Source: Monocercomonoides exilis (taxonomy: Eukaryota; Preaxostyla; Oxymonadida; Polymastigidae). From it: a stretch of DNA of 64,000 nt. Each line of letters starts with the position of its first letter. Position 1 is the stretch's first letter. Made by a program: the position numbers and the translations under genes. Positions 15,150 to 26,242 of the stretch are shown one piece after another. The notes under the pieces were generated by a model. That model saw nothing but the letters and a program-made list of their open reading frames with translations, ran no database searches and was not told the DNA's origin. Location of the stretch: NCBI GenBank assembly GCA_001643675.2, contig LSRY02000003.1, positions 2,222,001-2,286,000 of the forward strand. The letters are read 5' to 3'.

Positions 15150-16879
15150 TCAAATAGATGGATAGTTTGAAAAAGGAGTGATGTGACTAGAAATATTGCA
15201 AGGAGGAGGAAAAGAAAGAATTTGAGAAGAAGAAGAAGAAGAAGAAGAAGAAGAAGAAGAAGAAGAAGAAGAAGAAGAAGAAGGAGAAAGAGAAGAAGAA
15301 GAAGAAGAATTTTGAGGAGGGCGTTTGAATGGAGGTAAAGAAAGAACTGAAGGAGAGGAGGAAGAAGGAGAAGAGGAAGAGGAAGAGGAGGAGGAGGAGG
15401 GAGAGGGAGAAGAAGAAGGTGAATATATTGGAGGAGGAAGAGAAAGTTTCTGAGAAGAAAGAGAAGAAGAGGAGGAGGAAGAATATGAAGAACGAGAGGA
15501 AGGTGAAGCAGAAGAAGAAGAAATAAAGCTATTTGTTGGAATTGGCGATGGAAAAGAGAAAGAAGATGATGATGTATATTGTGAAGAAGGAGAAGGAGAA
15601 GATGATGATGAAGGAGATGAAGAATAAGAATAAGAAGGAGAAGAAGGAGGAGGAGGAGAAGAAGAAGAAAAAGAAGAAGTTATTGGTTGAGTATTCGAAT
15701 GTGATGGAGAAGGAGAAGAAGAACCAGAAACTGGAGGAAGAGAGGGATACGACAGAGATGAAGGAGAAGTGGCATAAGAAGAAGAAGAAGAAGAAGAAGA
15801 GACAGAAGTGATTGGAGCAGGAAGTTTTGCAGAAAAAGAGGAAGAAGAAGAATAGGAAGAAGAAGGTTTAGAAGAAGAAGAAGAAGATGATGATGATGAT
15901 GATGATGAATAAACATAAGGAGGAGGAAGTTCATTTTCTCTGCTTCTATTGCTGCTGCTATAACTGCTGTTACTATAAGGAGAAGGAGAAGAGGAAGGAG
16001 ATGAGGAAGGCGATGGAGTAGATGGATGAATGAGCAGAGGAGCTCCCTGCAGTGCAGACTTCGCACTGGCCTGTGCACCCGAAAGAGGAGAGGAAGTAGA
16101 AGCAGAAGAAGAAGAGACAGAAGAGAGAGAAGCAGCAGAAGGTGTTGGGATGAATGTTTGCATCCGCCGGGCTGATTGTGAGGTGGGGAATTCCATGTCT
16201 TCTTCTCTTACTCCTTCTAAATAAAAATTTACAATTTTTTTCCCATAAACAAAGAGAGCGTAAAGCAGACTATGTGATGCAAAAAATCCACCAATAGATG
16301 CAGGGCGGTTTAGCCAAGACGGAATACCCTTTTTATATAAAAATAATTTTTATTTGAGCATTGAAAGTTCAAGCATCAAAATTTTATAAAATAATATATA
16401 TTCACACATTCCCTGTGAGACGTTTGCATAAATCGTCAGCGAAATGATTGCAATTTCGAGTTAGCAAATGATACGATTTTGCTGGATATTCGATTTTTAT
16501 GAATTTCAGTATTCTCTCGATTTCGTCATCGCTTTTGTTGCAAATACCAATAAAACGCTGTTCCTTAAATTTGCATGTTCCAAGTTCTTCTCTTGGATCT
16601 TGTTCCCAAACGCCAGTGCCTGATTCTCCACCTCCAAATCCATATTCTTAAAGAAAATAATAAAATGAACAAATAAATGATTATCTATAAACCTTTCGTT
16701 TTAATTTGTACTCCACTGTGATATATTCCCTGAAAAATAAATGTATATTTTTAAATTTTATTCAATTCGTTAAAAACAGTTCAATATGAAATCATTCAAA
16801 ATACCAATAAAGAATTGTTCCAATTTTTCCCCTTTAACAAAATATCATATATATTAATATATATGGGTGTGGAGAACAT
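15150..16879 (-). CDS. DeSI/PPPDE-family thiol peptidase with long poly-Ser C-terminal tail, 4 exons
   Basis: This is predicted to be a cysteine isopeptidase acting on SUMO or ubiquitin conjugates. Proposed exons are 16879-16805, 16729-16693, 16646-16408 and 16328-15150; phases agree and give 509 residues. The PPPDE fold is clear: INIYDILL (residues 8-15), GIYHSGVQ with catalytic His29, EYGFGGGESGTGVW (38-51), YHLLTRNCNHFADDLCKRL with catalytic Cys103, then IPSWLNRPA matching the segment after the Cys in human DESI2. The catalytic part ends near residue 160. About 340 residues of Ser/Pro low complexity follow, encoded by TCT/TCC/TCA runs, seen as GAA repeats on the plus strand. Known family members are usually under 300 residues and lack such a tail. 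The open frame through the tail makes it likely real, but its length may vary between alleles. Confidence 0.88.
15219..15312. repeat. Near-pure (GAA)n tract encoding poly-Ser
   Basis: GAA repeats with a few GGA and GAG interruptions on the plus strand. On the minus strand they encode the longest serine run near the C-terminus of the DeSI-like protein. Confidence 0.85.
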
Positions 16880-16991
16880 TGCACAGATTGTGTTGAAATT
16901 ATCTCAAATAAAAATCAGCAAAACAATAATTGATCTGACCCTTTTCTGAACATCTTCATCATTTTTTTTATAACTTGAAGTTATTTCATTT
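16880..16991. promoter_or_regulatory. 112-bp bidirectional promoter between DeSI and RBM28 genes
   Basis: The ATG of the DeSI-like gene (minus, 16879) and the ATG of RBM28 (plus, 16992) are only 112 bp apart. This short AT-rich interval must contain both transcription starts, unless transcripts overlap or an upstream exon exists. No TATA or initiator motif can be assigned confidently. Confidence 0.55.
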
Positions 16992-19900
16992 ATGATTGAA
17001 GATCAGGAGGTTTAAACTCTTTTTTTCAATATAAAATTACAATTACTGTATGATACATATTTCTTAGTCATCACAACAACCTCAAAACACAGAAAATGTA
17101 AATACAAAAGCTTTTTACGACCATACAAAAATTATTGTCAGAAACCTTCCATTCGATGTTTGTTGCGCTGTAAATTGTTATTATCTAATTTCTTATGAAT
17201 AAATCTGAAATTAATATTCTGAAATTTTGTAGATATCTTCAGAAAATTTATCTGAACCATTTCAAAAATTTGGAAAAATTCTTGAGGTCATAATTCCACA
17301 AAATAAAACAGGTATTAAAATGTCTATTTGTGCACTTTGTGAAGTAATTTATTTTCCACTTTTCAGAGAAGAGAGGTCGTGGATTTGCCTTTATCCGATT
17401 TTCTGAAAGAAAAGAAGCTGTGAATGTATGATTAAATACATATAACTTTTTTTTTCGAATTTTAATAATGTTTACCCTATTATTAGGCAAACAATGAAAT
17501 GAATGGTGAATTTGTTTCTTCACGTCGTATTGCAACAGATATGTGTGAACCTCTAACCGAAGAAGAAAAAGCATCTCTTCCAAAAGTTACACCAAAACAT
17601 ATCGTAGATCGTGTTGGTCGCAAACGTAGAATGGTAGATGGTTCTGATGATGGTGAAGGATCAACTCGTAAAAGAAAAGATAAATATAACTCAAAGAAAA
17701 GGGGGAAAAAATACACGAAAGAGAAAAAAGAACAAACAGAAGAAGACGATGATGATGGGCGAACATTATTTATCAGAAATCTTGCATTTGAAGCAACTGA
17801 AGAACAATTGAAGAAAATGTGTGATGATATTATTTTGAAGAATACAAAATAATATTAATATCTAATTTAAAATTTCAATTTTTTATTAAAAAAAATGTTC
17901 ATAATAATTCAGTTTTTCTCCCTTTGGCCCAGTTGAAAAATGTCTTCTTGTCAAAAACAAGATTACCGAAAAGCCAACAGGAACAGCCTTTGTTCGGTTT
18001 CTGTCAGCGATCGATGCTTCGAAGTGTCTCAACACATATTTCCAACAGCAGGCAGCCAGTGGAGCAAACGCATTAAATGAAGAGAAAGTGCAAGTGACTC
18101 AAACTTCTTCTTCTTCTTCTTCTCAGTTTGTGTTGGACAAAAGGCCGTTGTGGATATGTGCAGCTGTGTCGAGGGAGAAGCTGGCAGAGATTCAGGCAGA
18201 GAGGAAAGAGAGAGAGAAAATTGGGGAAAAAAACAAGGACTCGAGAAATGTGTATCTGCTGAATGAAGGAGGTGTGTGTTCGAAAGAATGCGTTGATATT
18301 TCTTTTTATTTCTTTTTATTTCTTTTTATTTATTCGCAAAAATTGCATTCATAATGTGACATAGTAATTGTCCCTGGAACGCCTGCAGCTGAGGGAATGA
18401 CTGATTATGATTGGAATCTGAGGAGGAGTTTGCCTTCAATAACAATTCGAATTAAGGAATATATTTTTTCAAAATTGATTTTTTTTAATCTTTCTCATGT
18501 TTTTTGTCAATATTCTTTTTGGTTTTCCTTTGAAATTCGTTTGCTTTCCATTGAAAATTAACATTATTTTTATCGCCTAATGTTATCAACATTCGACAGG
18601 ATTGTCGGAGTCGAACCGGAAGAAGCTGCTCAATCCATCCACTTATGTCTCCTCCACGCGCCTCTCCATCCACAACCTGCCATTCTACATGTGTGGAACA
18701 GTCAATCCTTCTTCTCTCTCTTCCTCTTCCTCTTCTTCCTCCTCTTCCAAAAAGAACACAAACAAATCTTCTTCTCTTGTTTCGTCGCCGACGCTGCTGA
18801 AGAGGCTGGTTGTGAATGCAGTTTTGTGGGGGAGGCAGAGCAGATGGGAGAAAGAGAAGCAGAGGTGGGAGAGGATCTATGGGAAAGCACTGAAACAGAA
18901 GGAAAAAGAAGAGAGAATGAAAATGAAAAGGGAAATGAAGATGAAGAAAGAGAATGAAGGGAATGATGATGAAGAAAATAAAACTTCTTCATCATCATCA
19001 TCATCTTCTTCTTCTTCTTCTTCATCATCTTCTTCTTCTTCTACTTCTTCTTCTACTTCTTCTTCTTCTTCTTCTTCTTCTCTAACTTCAGCATTGTCTG
19101 TGATTCCACCTTGTCCTCCTCCGCCTTCGACGAAAGTGAACATCAAGCAAGTTGTGATTGTGAGAGAGAAAGAAGATGCTTCAGCACAAAAAGGGAAATA
19201 TGAGAGCAGCAAACGGAAGAGGCAGTCGAGGCTGGGAAAGCCGAAGGGATATGGTGTGAATTGCATGTGTTATTCGGAAGTGTCAATGAAAATGTCTTGT
19301 TTTTTGAAATATTATTTTTATTTTCCTTTTCCTTCTTTCTCTTTCTTTCACAGCCTTTGTGGAGTTCCTCACCCATGACGATGCGCTGCTGTGTCTGCGT
19401 GTTCTGAACAACAATGCGGAAGCGTTGAGTGTTCTTGTTTCGAAAGAGGAGTGGGAGAAAGAGAGGAAGCGATACAGAGACAAGACAGAGGAGGTGGTGA
19501 AGAGGGAGAAGGAGATGTATTTGAGAGAGGAGAAGGAGAAGAGGAGGAAGGAGGAGGAAGAGAAGAAGAGGGAGATGATGATGAGCAGGCAAGATGAAAA
19601 TGATGACAGTGAAGAGGAAGAAGAGGAGGAGGAGGAAGAAGAAGAAGAAGAAGAAGAAGAAGATAGTGAAATGAGCAGCGACGATGAAAAAGTCACCAAG
19701 CGCAAAATATCGAAGAAGAAGATGGGAAAAGATGAATATGAAGACGAAGAAGAAGATGAGGAGGAGGAGGAGGATGAAGATGAAGATGAAGAGGATGAGG
19801 ATGATGATGAGGATGACGACGACGACGACGACGACGAAGAGGATGAAGATGAAGAAGAAGACGAGGAAGAAGAGGATGAGAAGTTTTTGCGGCAAGAATT

Positions 19901-20569
19901 GGAGAAGCTGAGAGAAGAATCGATTCGTGAGAAAGAAGAAATGAAGAACAGAAGGGGAATGAAGAAAGGGGGAGGGAAAGAGAATGAGGAAGGGAATGCG
20001 CAAAAAGGAGAGGAGGAGGAAGAAGAAAGCAGAGTGGATGAGATGATAAGGAAGAAAGTGGGGTCTCTGTTTCCAGAAGTTCCTTGCTATCCTCCGCCTG
20101 CTGTTCGGCTGGCTGTGCAGTTTGCGATAGAAGACAAGACAGCAGTGGCGAAGCACGAGAGAGTGAAGAAGTGGGGAGGGAATGCACAAGCACGGTGTGT
20201 GAGAAGAGAGGACGAGGAAAAGAGGAGGAGATGGATGGAGGAGATAATGTTATTTGGAGGGTTATATTGGTTTTTGATTTTTTTTTTTTTTTTTCAAATG
20301 ATTTTTTTGAACTTTAAATTTATTTTTATTTTTCAATGAATGTTTTGTCTTGTATTTCTTATCATTTTATTTTTTTTTTTATCTATCGCTGCTGATTCAT
20401 CAACAGCCATTCGTCGAAGGTGATGTCGAGTGAAATGAGGAAGATGAAGCGACGAGAACAGAAAAGAGCAGCGAGAAAGTGGAAGCGGCAGCATCCGGGT
20501 GAGACAGGCACGAAAGGAGGGAAAGGCAAAAAGGGAGGGAAAGGAGCAAAAGGAAGGAAGAGGAAGTGA
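16992..20569 (+). CDS. RBM28: RBM28/Nop4 ortholog, nucleolar RRM protein for 60S ribosome biogenesis, 10 exons
   Basis: This is a nucleolar RNA-binding protein needed for large-subunit rRNA processing. Proposed exons are 16992-17009, 17068-17169, 17233-17311, 17367-17425, 17487-17818, 17913-18271, 18365-18427, 18600-19253, 19354-20260 and 20407-20569. Phases agree and give 911 residues. RRM1 (about 26-95) has KIIVRNLPFDV and GRGFAFIRFSE. RRM2 (about 178-255) has RTLFIRNLAFEA and TGTAFVRF. RNVYLLNEGVIVPGTPAAEG (about 317-336) and STRLSIHNLPF are the hallmark inter-RRM and RRM3 pieces of RBM28/Nop4. RRM3 is interrupted by a Ser-rich insert of about 150 residues before GYAFVEFLTHDDALLCLRVLNN. 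A Glu/Asp-rich region of about 90 residues, then a basic Lys/Gly C-terminus, follow. The family assignment is strong. The donor for intron 7 (GTTTGCC at 18428) was chosen because it restores phase. Confidence 0.92.
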
Positions 20570-21172
20570 TCGATGGATGAGAGTGAAAGAGGAGAAAGGG
20601 AAAGAAAGGAAAGGAAAGGAAAGGAAAGGAAAGGAAAAGGAATTTGGTGTTTGTTCACTTCAAAGGAATGGATGAAGAATGAATGAAGCTTCGTGGTTGA
20701 TTTGCTTTCTGGAAGCACAAATTATCTTTTCAATTCACGTTTTAAACCAAAACAAGCATTTTTCGTTTCTTCATGTTTTTATGCACTTTTTTCATGAAAT
20801 TCCATGCAAAATGATGTTCAATCGATGTTTTCCTTTTCATTTTTATTTTTTTCAAAATTGAAAATCCTGAGTGAATAAATAAAAATATGGAACTAATTAA
20901 CAAAATAATTTGCAAAACTTAACAAGCAAGGCAATTGCACATTATGGAAGCGAGCACATTGAGCAAACATGCTCTTTCAAGCGGAAATCAAAAGGATTTT
21001 AATCACAAGTTGGTGATGGAAGGAGAAATTAAGATGAATATCTGAAGCACATATCCATTGCACACTGATGACGTTTGATCTTTTTATGCACATTCACGAA
21101 TGAGAATAAATGTATTCATATTGTGTTGAACATTTATTTTTGTTTGAACAATGATGGATGGATTGTTATTCA
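20570..21172. other. RBM28 3' flank with GGAAA tandem repeat
   Basis: Directly after the RBM28 stop there is a purine tract with tandem AAAGG units (about 20603-20640). AT-rich sequence without a coding exon follows. It is probably 3' UTR and terminator territory. Confidence 0.55.
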
Positions 21173-21930
21173 TCACATGAAAATCCAAAAATTTGTTTCT
21201 GGTGAAGAAATGAAAACGAGGAGTGAAGCCGACGAGCAGCAGAACGAAGATGCACAAAATGATTTTTCAGAAGAAGAAATCCACTTTCGGCAAGGAGAAG
21301 AAAAGGGAGGAAAGGGTGTATCGAAGAAAGAAAGAAATGCAGATGAGAAAAAGTGGAAATACGAAAATTGAGAGTGCTCATGATATCGCAAAACACCTTA
21401 CGTTCATTCCAATTGAAGCAATGTTGAAGCTGAAAGAAGATTTTATTGAAGAAAAGGAAATGAAAGAGGAAAATGAGGAAAGGAGAAAACAGAAATGAGG
21501 ATTGCCAATTGTTTCCTATTTTTTGTTGGAAAGAGGAAAAGTGGCAAGTCAAATGTTTGAAGGATTTAGTGGTTCCTGCTTGCCAGAAGAATATTAAACA
21601 AAAAACGAGGCAGTCAGATTCACATGTGTTTCAACAATAATCTTTGCATTTGTTTTCATTAACTTCATAATTCAAGACTTTGAATAATCTCATCAATTCA
21701 CATCATCTTCTTCAACATCAACACCTTCTTTCTTATCATTTTCTTCGTCTTCTTCTTCTTCTTTAACATCTTCAATTTCCTCTTCTTCTTCAACATCTTC
21801 ACCTTCACCTTCATCTTCACATTTTTTTTTACACTTTTTACTGGATCAGAGAACCGAACTTCAAACACATTTATTCCATTCAATTCAACAGCTCCGCAAA
21901 ATTGAACGGAAAATTGCTTCATTTCCTTTC
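21173..21930 (+). pseudogene. Relic R1 of a Lys/Glu-rich low-complexity gene
   Basis: Overlapping open stretches read as charged protein, for example SAHDIAKHLTFIPIEAML followed by a Lys/Glu run ending in a stop near 21496. The adjoining sequence, a 'CCTATTTTTTGTTGGA' phrase near 21515, recurs near 31.01 kb and 45.10 kb downstream of cassettes P3 and P6. That supports one ancestral gene scattered as relics. On the minus strand, 21698-21922 has a Lys-rich low-complexity frame. I do not recognise the ancestral function. Confidence 0.4.
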
Positions 21931-22680
21931 CTTCGTCTCTTCAGTCAATCAATAAAGGAGCTTTCTTTGCATTTTTCATTCACAATTCTCGTGATGAAAA
22001 AAAGGCGATTTGGAAAAATTCATTTATTTCATTCAAATCAACTTCTTCAACGCCTTCTTCAACAAGCAACAAAAATAATGTTGAATTTTTTATTTCATTC
22101 AACTCCCGTCAAATTCAGGGCCAAGCCTCATCTTTCGTTTCAATTCAGAAGCACAATCAAATATTCATTCTTTCACAGAATAACAGCTAATGTTATTTTA
22201 CCAAGGAAATTGTACAATGTTTAACCAAGAAAAGCTGATCATCAGGCATTCAACAGAAAACAGAGATTGAATCTGACTTTTTTGATTTTGAAGATCAAGC
22301 ATCTGAAGTGAAAAGGAAATGGTATTGAAGCAATTTATTTATGAAATGGATGTGTTCCTAAATAGCCTTCTGCAGATTACACAGATACGAAACTGGAGCA
22401 AATTGTTGAAAATGAAAAGAAAAGGAAAATCAAGAAGAGCATGCTGATATGCTTGAAGAAATCCTATTTGAAGAGATGAAAGCGATGAATCTTTTTTCTT
22501 GAGCTCAATTCATATTTGATGAAAAGGAGAAAATAGAGGAAGAAATGACGAAGAAATGGTTTTATATGAGCGGAGATTAAAGATAGATTAAAAAAAATAA
22601 ACTTCTGGTGAAAAGAAGATGATAGGTGTAGGATATTTCTCTGATATGAAAAAATGCTCAAAATTAATAAATGGAAGAAA
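21931..22680. repeat. L-type 3' flank of cassette P1 (duplicated at 36.2, 27.6, 42.4, 52.9 and 59 kb)
   Basis: This flank lies downstream of the minus-strand cassette P1. It is nearly the same as 36231-36955 downstream of P4: both contain CTCGTGATGAAAAAAAGGCG, CAGGGCCAAGCCTCATCTTT and AGAAAAGCTGATCATCAGGC. More diverged or inverted copies follow P2, P5, P7 and P8. Short protein-like relics are visible, such as IQQKTEIESDFFDFEDQA and HADMLEEILFEEMKAMNL, interrupted by stops. It is read as decayed coding sequence carried along with the cassettes. Confidence 0.6.
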
Positions 22681-23889
22681 TTATAAAGAAATAAGATAAA
22701 GGTTATTGTTATCAATGATTTTTGTATGAACCAAGCTGAAAGTGAGTGTTTGAGTTGGGACAAATGTTGAGGTGAGGAGGGTGAGAGAGGCGTCGTGGAG
22801 GAGGGAAATGAAGCCAGTGAGGGCATACTCGATGGTGGCACATGGGGTCTGTTGGGGTCTGCCACAGGCATCGACATCACTTCCACCATTTGCAACGATT
22901 TTATTCTGGGCAATGAGAGGGAGCCAGCCATTGTACACATCGCTATCAGCTGTTCCTGCATTCCAGACTCTTTGTGTTGGGGTTGTTGAGCCACAATTCT
23001 CAAATGGAGATTGGGTGATACTGCTTCCATTGAAAAACACATCATTTCCTCTGCCATTTGTTGCAGTGTTGCCATCAAAGAAACAGAAAGTGATGAATTT
23101 TATTCCATTCATCCAATCATATGTTCTTGTGCAGCACAACGCAGCACCACCATAGGAAGTTGGATTTTCGACTTTGTTGTTTATGAACTGGCACTCTTGG
23201 AGCAAGCATTGTTTTGGTTTTTGTGGTGGATGCCAATTGAATGTGACTGCACCAGCTGCATCACCGCCAGTATTTGCAATACAGGTACAATTTTTGAACA
23301 AGAATTTTGCATCAGATGGCATGTTATCGAGCACGAAATACCAACCAGTTCCATAATTGCCTGTTATTGAGCAACTTTCAACTTTGTTTTCTGAGAATGT
23401 CCAAACAGAATTAGGTTGATTGCAATACAAATAAGCAGCTCCTGCATGAGCAGCTGAACAGCTTGTGAAATTGGATTTTGCGATATCAACTTTTAACAAA
23501 TAATCACAATATAACGCTCCGCCATATTCATTTGTTGAACAATTGTTGAACGAACAAGAAGTGACTGTGAGATTTGCATTTGCACAATCGATATAAAGTG
23601 CACCTCCACGACTTGATCCACTTATTGAATTATTCCATTCGCACCACTCAAATTTATGGCTGTTCTCATCAAAAGTGGCCAATCTTCCAGGTGATTTTCT
23701 TTCAGTTTCAGTTTCAGTTCCAACATGAACCACAGCAGCATTTGATAAAGATCGTGTTTGGTGGAGGAAAGAGGCATTGAAAGCAGAGAGAGAGGTGGAT
23801 GGACTGTTGAGGGAAGGGAAGAAAGAGAGTTGAGTGGATGATAATTGAGATGTGAATTGAAAATGAATGTTAAAATCGAAAAATAACAA
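22681..23889 (-). CDS. Cassette P1: right-handed beta-helix (Pmp-like) protein fragment, long type
   Basis: This open frame of about 400 codons encodes a parallel beta-helix of the polymorphic-membrane-protein style. Repeats carry GGAL/GGAA and F..N/C turns: GGALYIDCANANLTVTSC, CSFNNCS, NFTSCSA, FSENKVESC. The most conserved block is ATNGRGNDVFFNGSSITQSP, followed by DACGRPQQTPCATIEYAL near the C-terminus. There are many N-glycosylation sequons but no transmembrane segment. The frame begins right after a stop and has no upstream in-frame ATG. In the homologous P5 the corresponding region begins with an ATG; here that ATG (near 23939) is followed by stops and is out of frame. It diverges from P2 across a 2.35-kb spacer. 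It is either a gene with an unseen first exon or a silent fragment. Confidence 0.7.
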   Translation of the reverse strand: MLFFDFNIHFQFTSQLSSTQLSFFPSLNSPSTSLSAFNASFLHQTRSLSNAAVVHVGTETETERKSPGRLATFDENSHKFEWCEWNNSISGSSRGGALYIDCANANLTVTSCSFNNCSTNEYGGALYCDYLLKVDIAKSNFTSCSAAHAGAAYLYCNQPNSVWTFSENKVESCSITGNYGTGWYFVLDNMPSDAKFLFKNCTCIANTGGDAAGAVTFNWHPPQKPKQCLLQECQFINNKVENPTSYGGAALCCTRTYDWMNGIKFITFCFFDGNTATNGRGNDVFFNGSSITQSPFENCGSTTPTQRVWNAGTADSDVYNGWLPLIAQNKIVANGGSDVDACGRPQQTPCATIEYALTGFISLLHDASLTLLTSTFVPTQTLTFSLVHTKIIDNNNLYLISL

Positions 23890-26242
23890 TTATTTATTTA
23901 AAATTCATTAAATTATTCAAGATGAATAATTTTAGCATTTATTTGCATATAGTGTTGAGATTTTCAATTATTTTATCACAAACAATTTTCGATGAAATTT
24001 CTATGATGGCAAATATGAATTTCTTTTTGTTTCTCTTTTTATCAAATCTTTTTAGAATTGATATCCTTTTGATTTCTGCAACAAATTGGAAAATCATTAT
24101 TTTGTTTTTCACACAATCATCAAAATACCTTTTGTATTGCTTTTTGAATTATTTTTTGTTCAATCGAAAATTTTCGGTTTGATTAGAGAATGTACTTCTT
24201 TTGTTTTGTTCTTCAAATGCCTAAATAATAATTATTATTTTGCAACCAGAAAATGAAAAATTGATTTTTAAAAACAATAATCAATTTTTTCATTTTGGTA
24301 GGAATTAAAAGCTTTGTTCTGCAATAACTTGACATTCAAAAGGAATTATTAAAAAATGCCATAAATAAATAAAAAATGTGAAATTCTGAATGTAATTTTT
24401 GGGATTGGAGAACTTCTTTGATTTTGATAATTTCTTCGTTTATTCGTTTCAATTCTGTATTATTTGAATTATTTTTTTGAAAAGCAATGAACAATGGATT
24501 TTCAAAAATGTTTGGGTTTCATTCTTTTGTCGAAACAATCCAGTGATGTTTTGATTGATATGTGAGTCTATTCAAAGATGTTTCCACAAAATCATTCTTT
24601 TCAACTGAATAAAAAAATGAAAAATAATTATTAACATCCCACTTATCATTTCATGAATATTCAACAAATATTTATCATCACCTTTTTTGAATCATCTTTT
24701 TCAATCGAATGTTATCACAGTGTCAAATATTCATTATCACTATTTTTGTTCTTGTGAGAAGCTTTTTGATGAAAAAAAATATTGTGTGTTCTTCTTCAAA
24801 TGATCCATTGTGAAGACCAAAATCTTTTTCATATTCTGAACGAGAAAAGTGATATTCTCCATTATCAAGGTTGTCTGTCCTTGACAACAACAGTTCAATA
24901 TTGGGTGATTATCTTTGAAATCATAACAATAATCAATTTTTCAGTGTTATCATTTAATTGTTTTTCAGACATTGATTCTGGAAATGCGAATGTTTGAAGT
25001 GACAAATATTTCAAACAAAGGTTGAAAAATGAACAAAGAATGGAAATACACTTCAATTTTGTTATTTTTCTTTTTTGAGAAATGAAAATTGAAATTATTA
25101 ATTTTTATAATTTTGAAAAATTGAAAGAGATAATATTAATAACATCAAATCAACTGAAGTTTATCCTCTCAATGGAAAGGACTCATTTTATATGGAACAA
25201 TGGATAATAGAAATAAATACTTTTATTTTTTTATTTTGAATTTCAAACAAATAAAACCAGACACATTTTTGAAATATTTGCTAAGCTTTTCCATTTCCTT
25301 TCTTTTCATGCAATACCAAAAAAACAAAATCATTCATTTCATTTGATTTTCTTTTTTTTGTTTGCTAGTACTTTATGGCTAATTTTTTTTTTGAAAACTT
25401 CCTTTTGTTTAATTATCAAATAAAATAAAAATCATATTTTTTAAATCAAATTTTTGTTCCAACTAATAAAACTTCACCAAAATGGAAACAGAACCTAAGA
25501 AATGTAATTATTTCCTTTTAAGAAAAGAAATGTGAGTGGGAACAGAAATTTGTTGAAAAATTGATTTTTTTTTTTTTTTTTTTTGCAAAATTAAACAAAA
25601 AAAAGTTTTAATGAAAAATTGACAATATCATCTTTTTCTCATTAAAAAATACATCATCCTTGATTGGTCAATGCGAATACAGAATCAAATAACGATAAAT
25701 ATTACAGATAAGGTGTTCTTTTGTATTTCAAAGATTATTTTGCAAAATGAAAAACAGTGGAAATATTCACGCCAAATGTCAATAATGAAATGATTTTTCA
25801 GAATAAAATAATAAAGTCATCCTTTAATTCTCTTTCACTAGTTGTATTCAAATGAAGTTGTTCTTTCACAAATGAATGAAATGAAAAAATGAAATGATTT
25901 ATAAACACCACTTTCTGCTGAGTTCTTTCCAGAAAACGAATATTTAATAACATTGGTATATTTCGATTTCTTGTTGAATTTTGTGTTTTCAGTTTTCTCA
26001 GAAATAAATAACTTTTGAAAACGCGATCTTTTCGTTTTTTTGATGAAAACGTGAAAATGAAACAAAATGAAAATTTAATTATTGATTCAAAAATTCATTT
26101 CTATAATTTTTTTATTTTCATTTTCATTGCAGAAAACACAAGGCAATTTTTTTTCATCAAAAAGAATAATTCAAAGGAAAAATGAAATAGTTTAAGCAAT
26201 TTCATTTTTTTTTTACATAAACATACACAAAAGAATTTTTAA
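23890..26242. other. P1-P2 intergenic spacer, inverted copy of the P4-P5 spacer
   Basis: This AT-rich 2.35-kb spacer lies between the divergent cassettes P1 and P2. It matches 38.4-41.1 kb in reverse complement. A stretch of about 380 bp (24650-25028) is essentially identical to 40003-40381. The site CATGCAATACC at 25308-25318 is the empty target site of the MITE found in the other copy. No convincing gene is present; the 71-codon frame at 24782 starts at TTG and is explained by the duplication. Confidence 0.7.
24650..25028. repeat. Near-identical tract shared with 40003-40381 (inverted)
   Basis: Reading both strands, I found no difference over most of this interval, while neighbouring spacer sequence differs by several percent or more. 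Coordinates pair as x and 65031 minus x with no indel. It could be a recent conversion tract or a constrained control region between divergent genes. Confidence 0.65.

Noticed and set aside
19143-20193. Minus-strand hydrophobic frame of 348 codons opposite RBM28 exon 9
   Set aside because: The opposite strand is the acidic block of RBM28, well supported by exon phases; Leu/Phe/His-rich antisense is expected.
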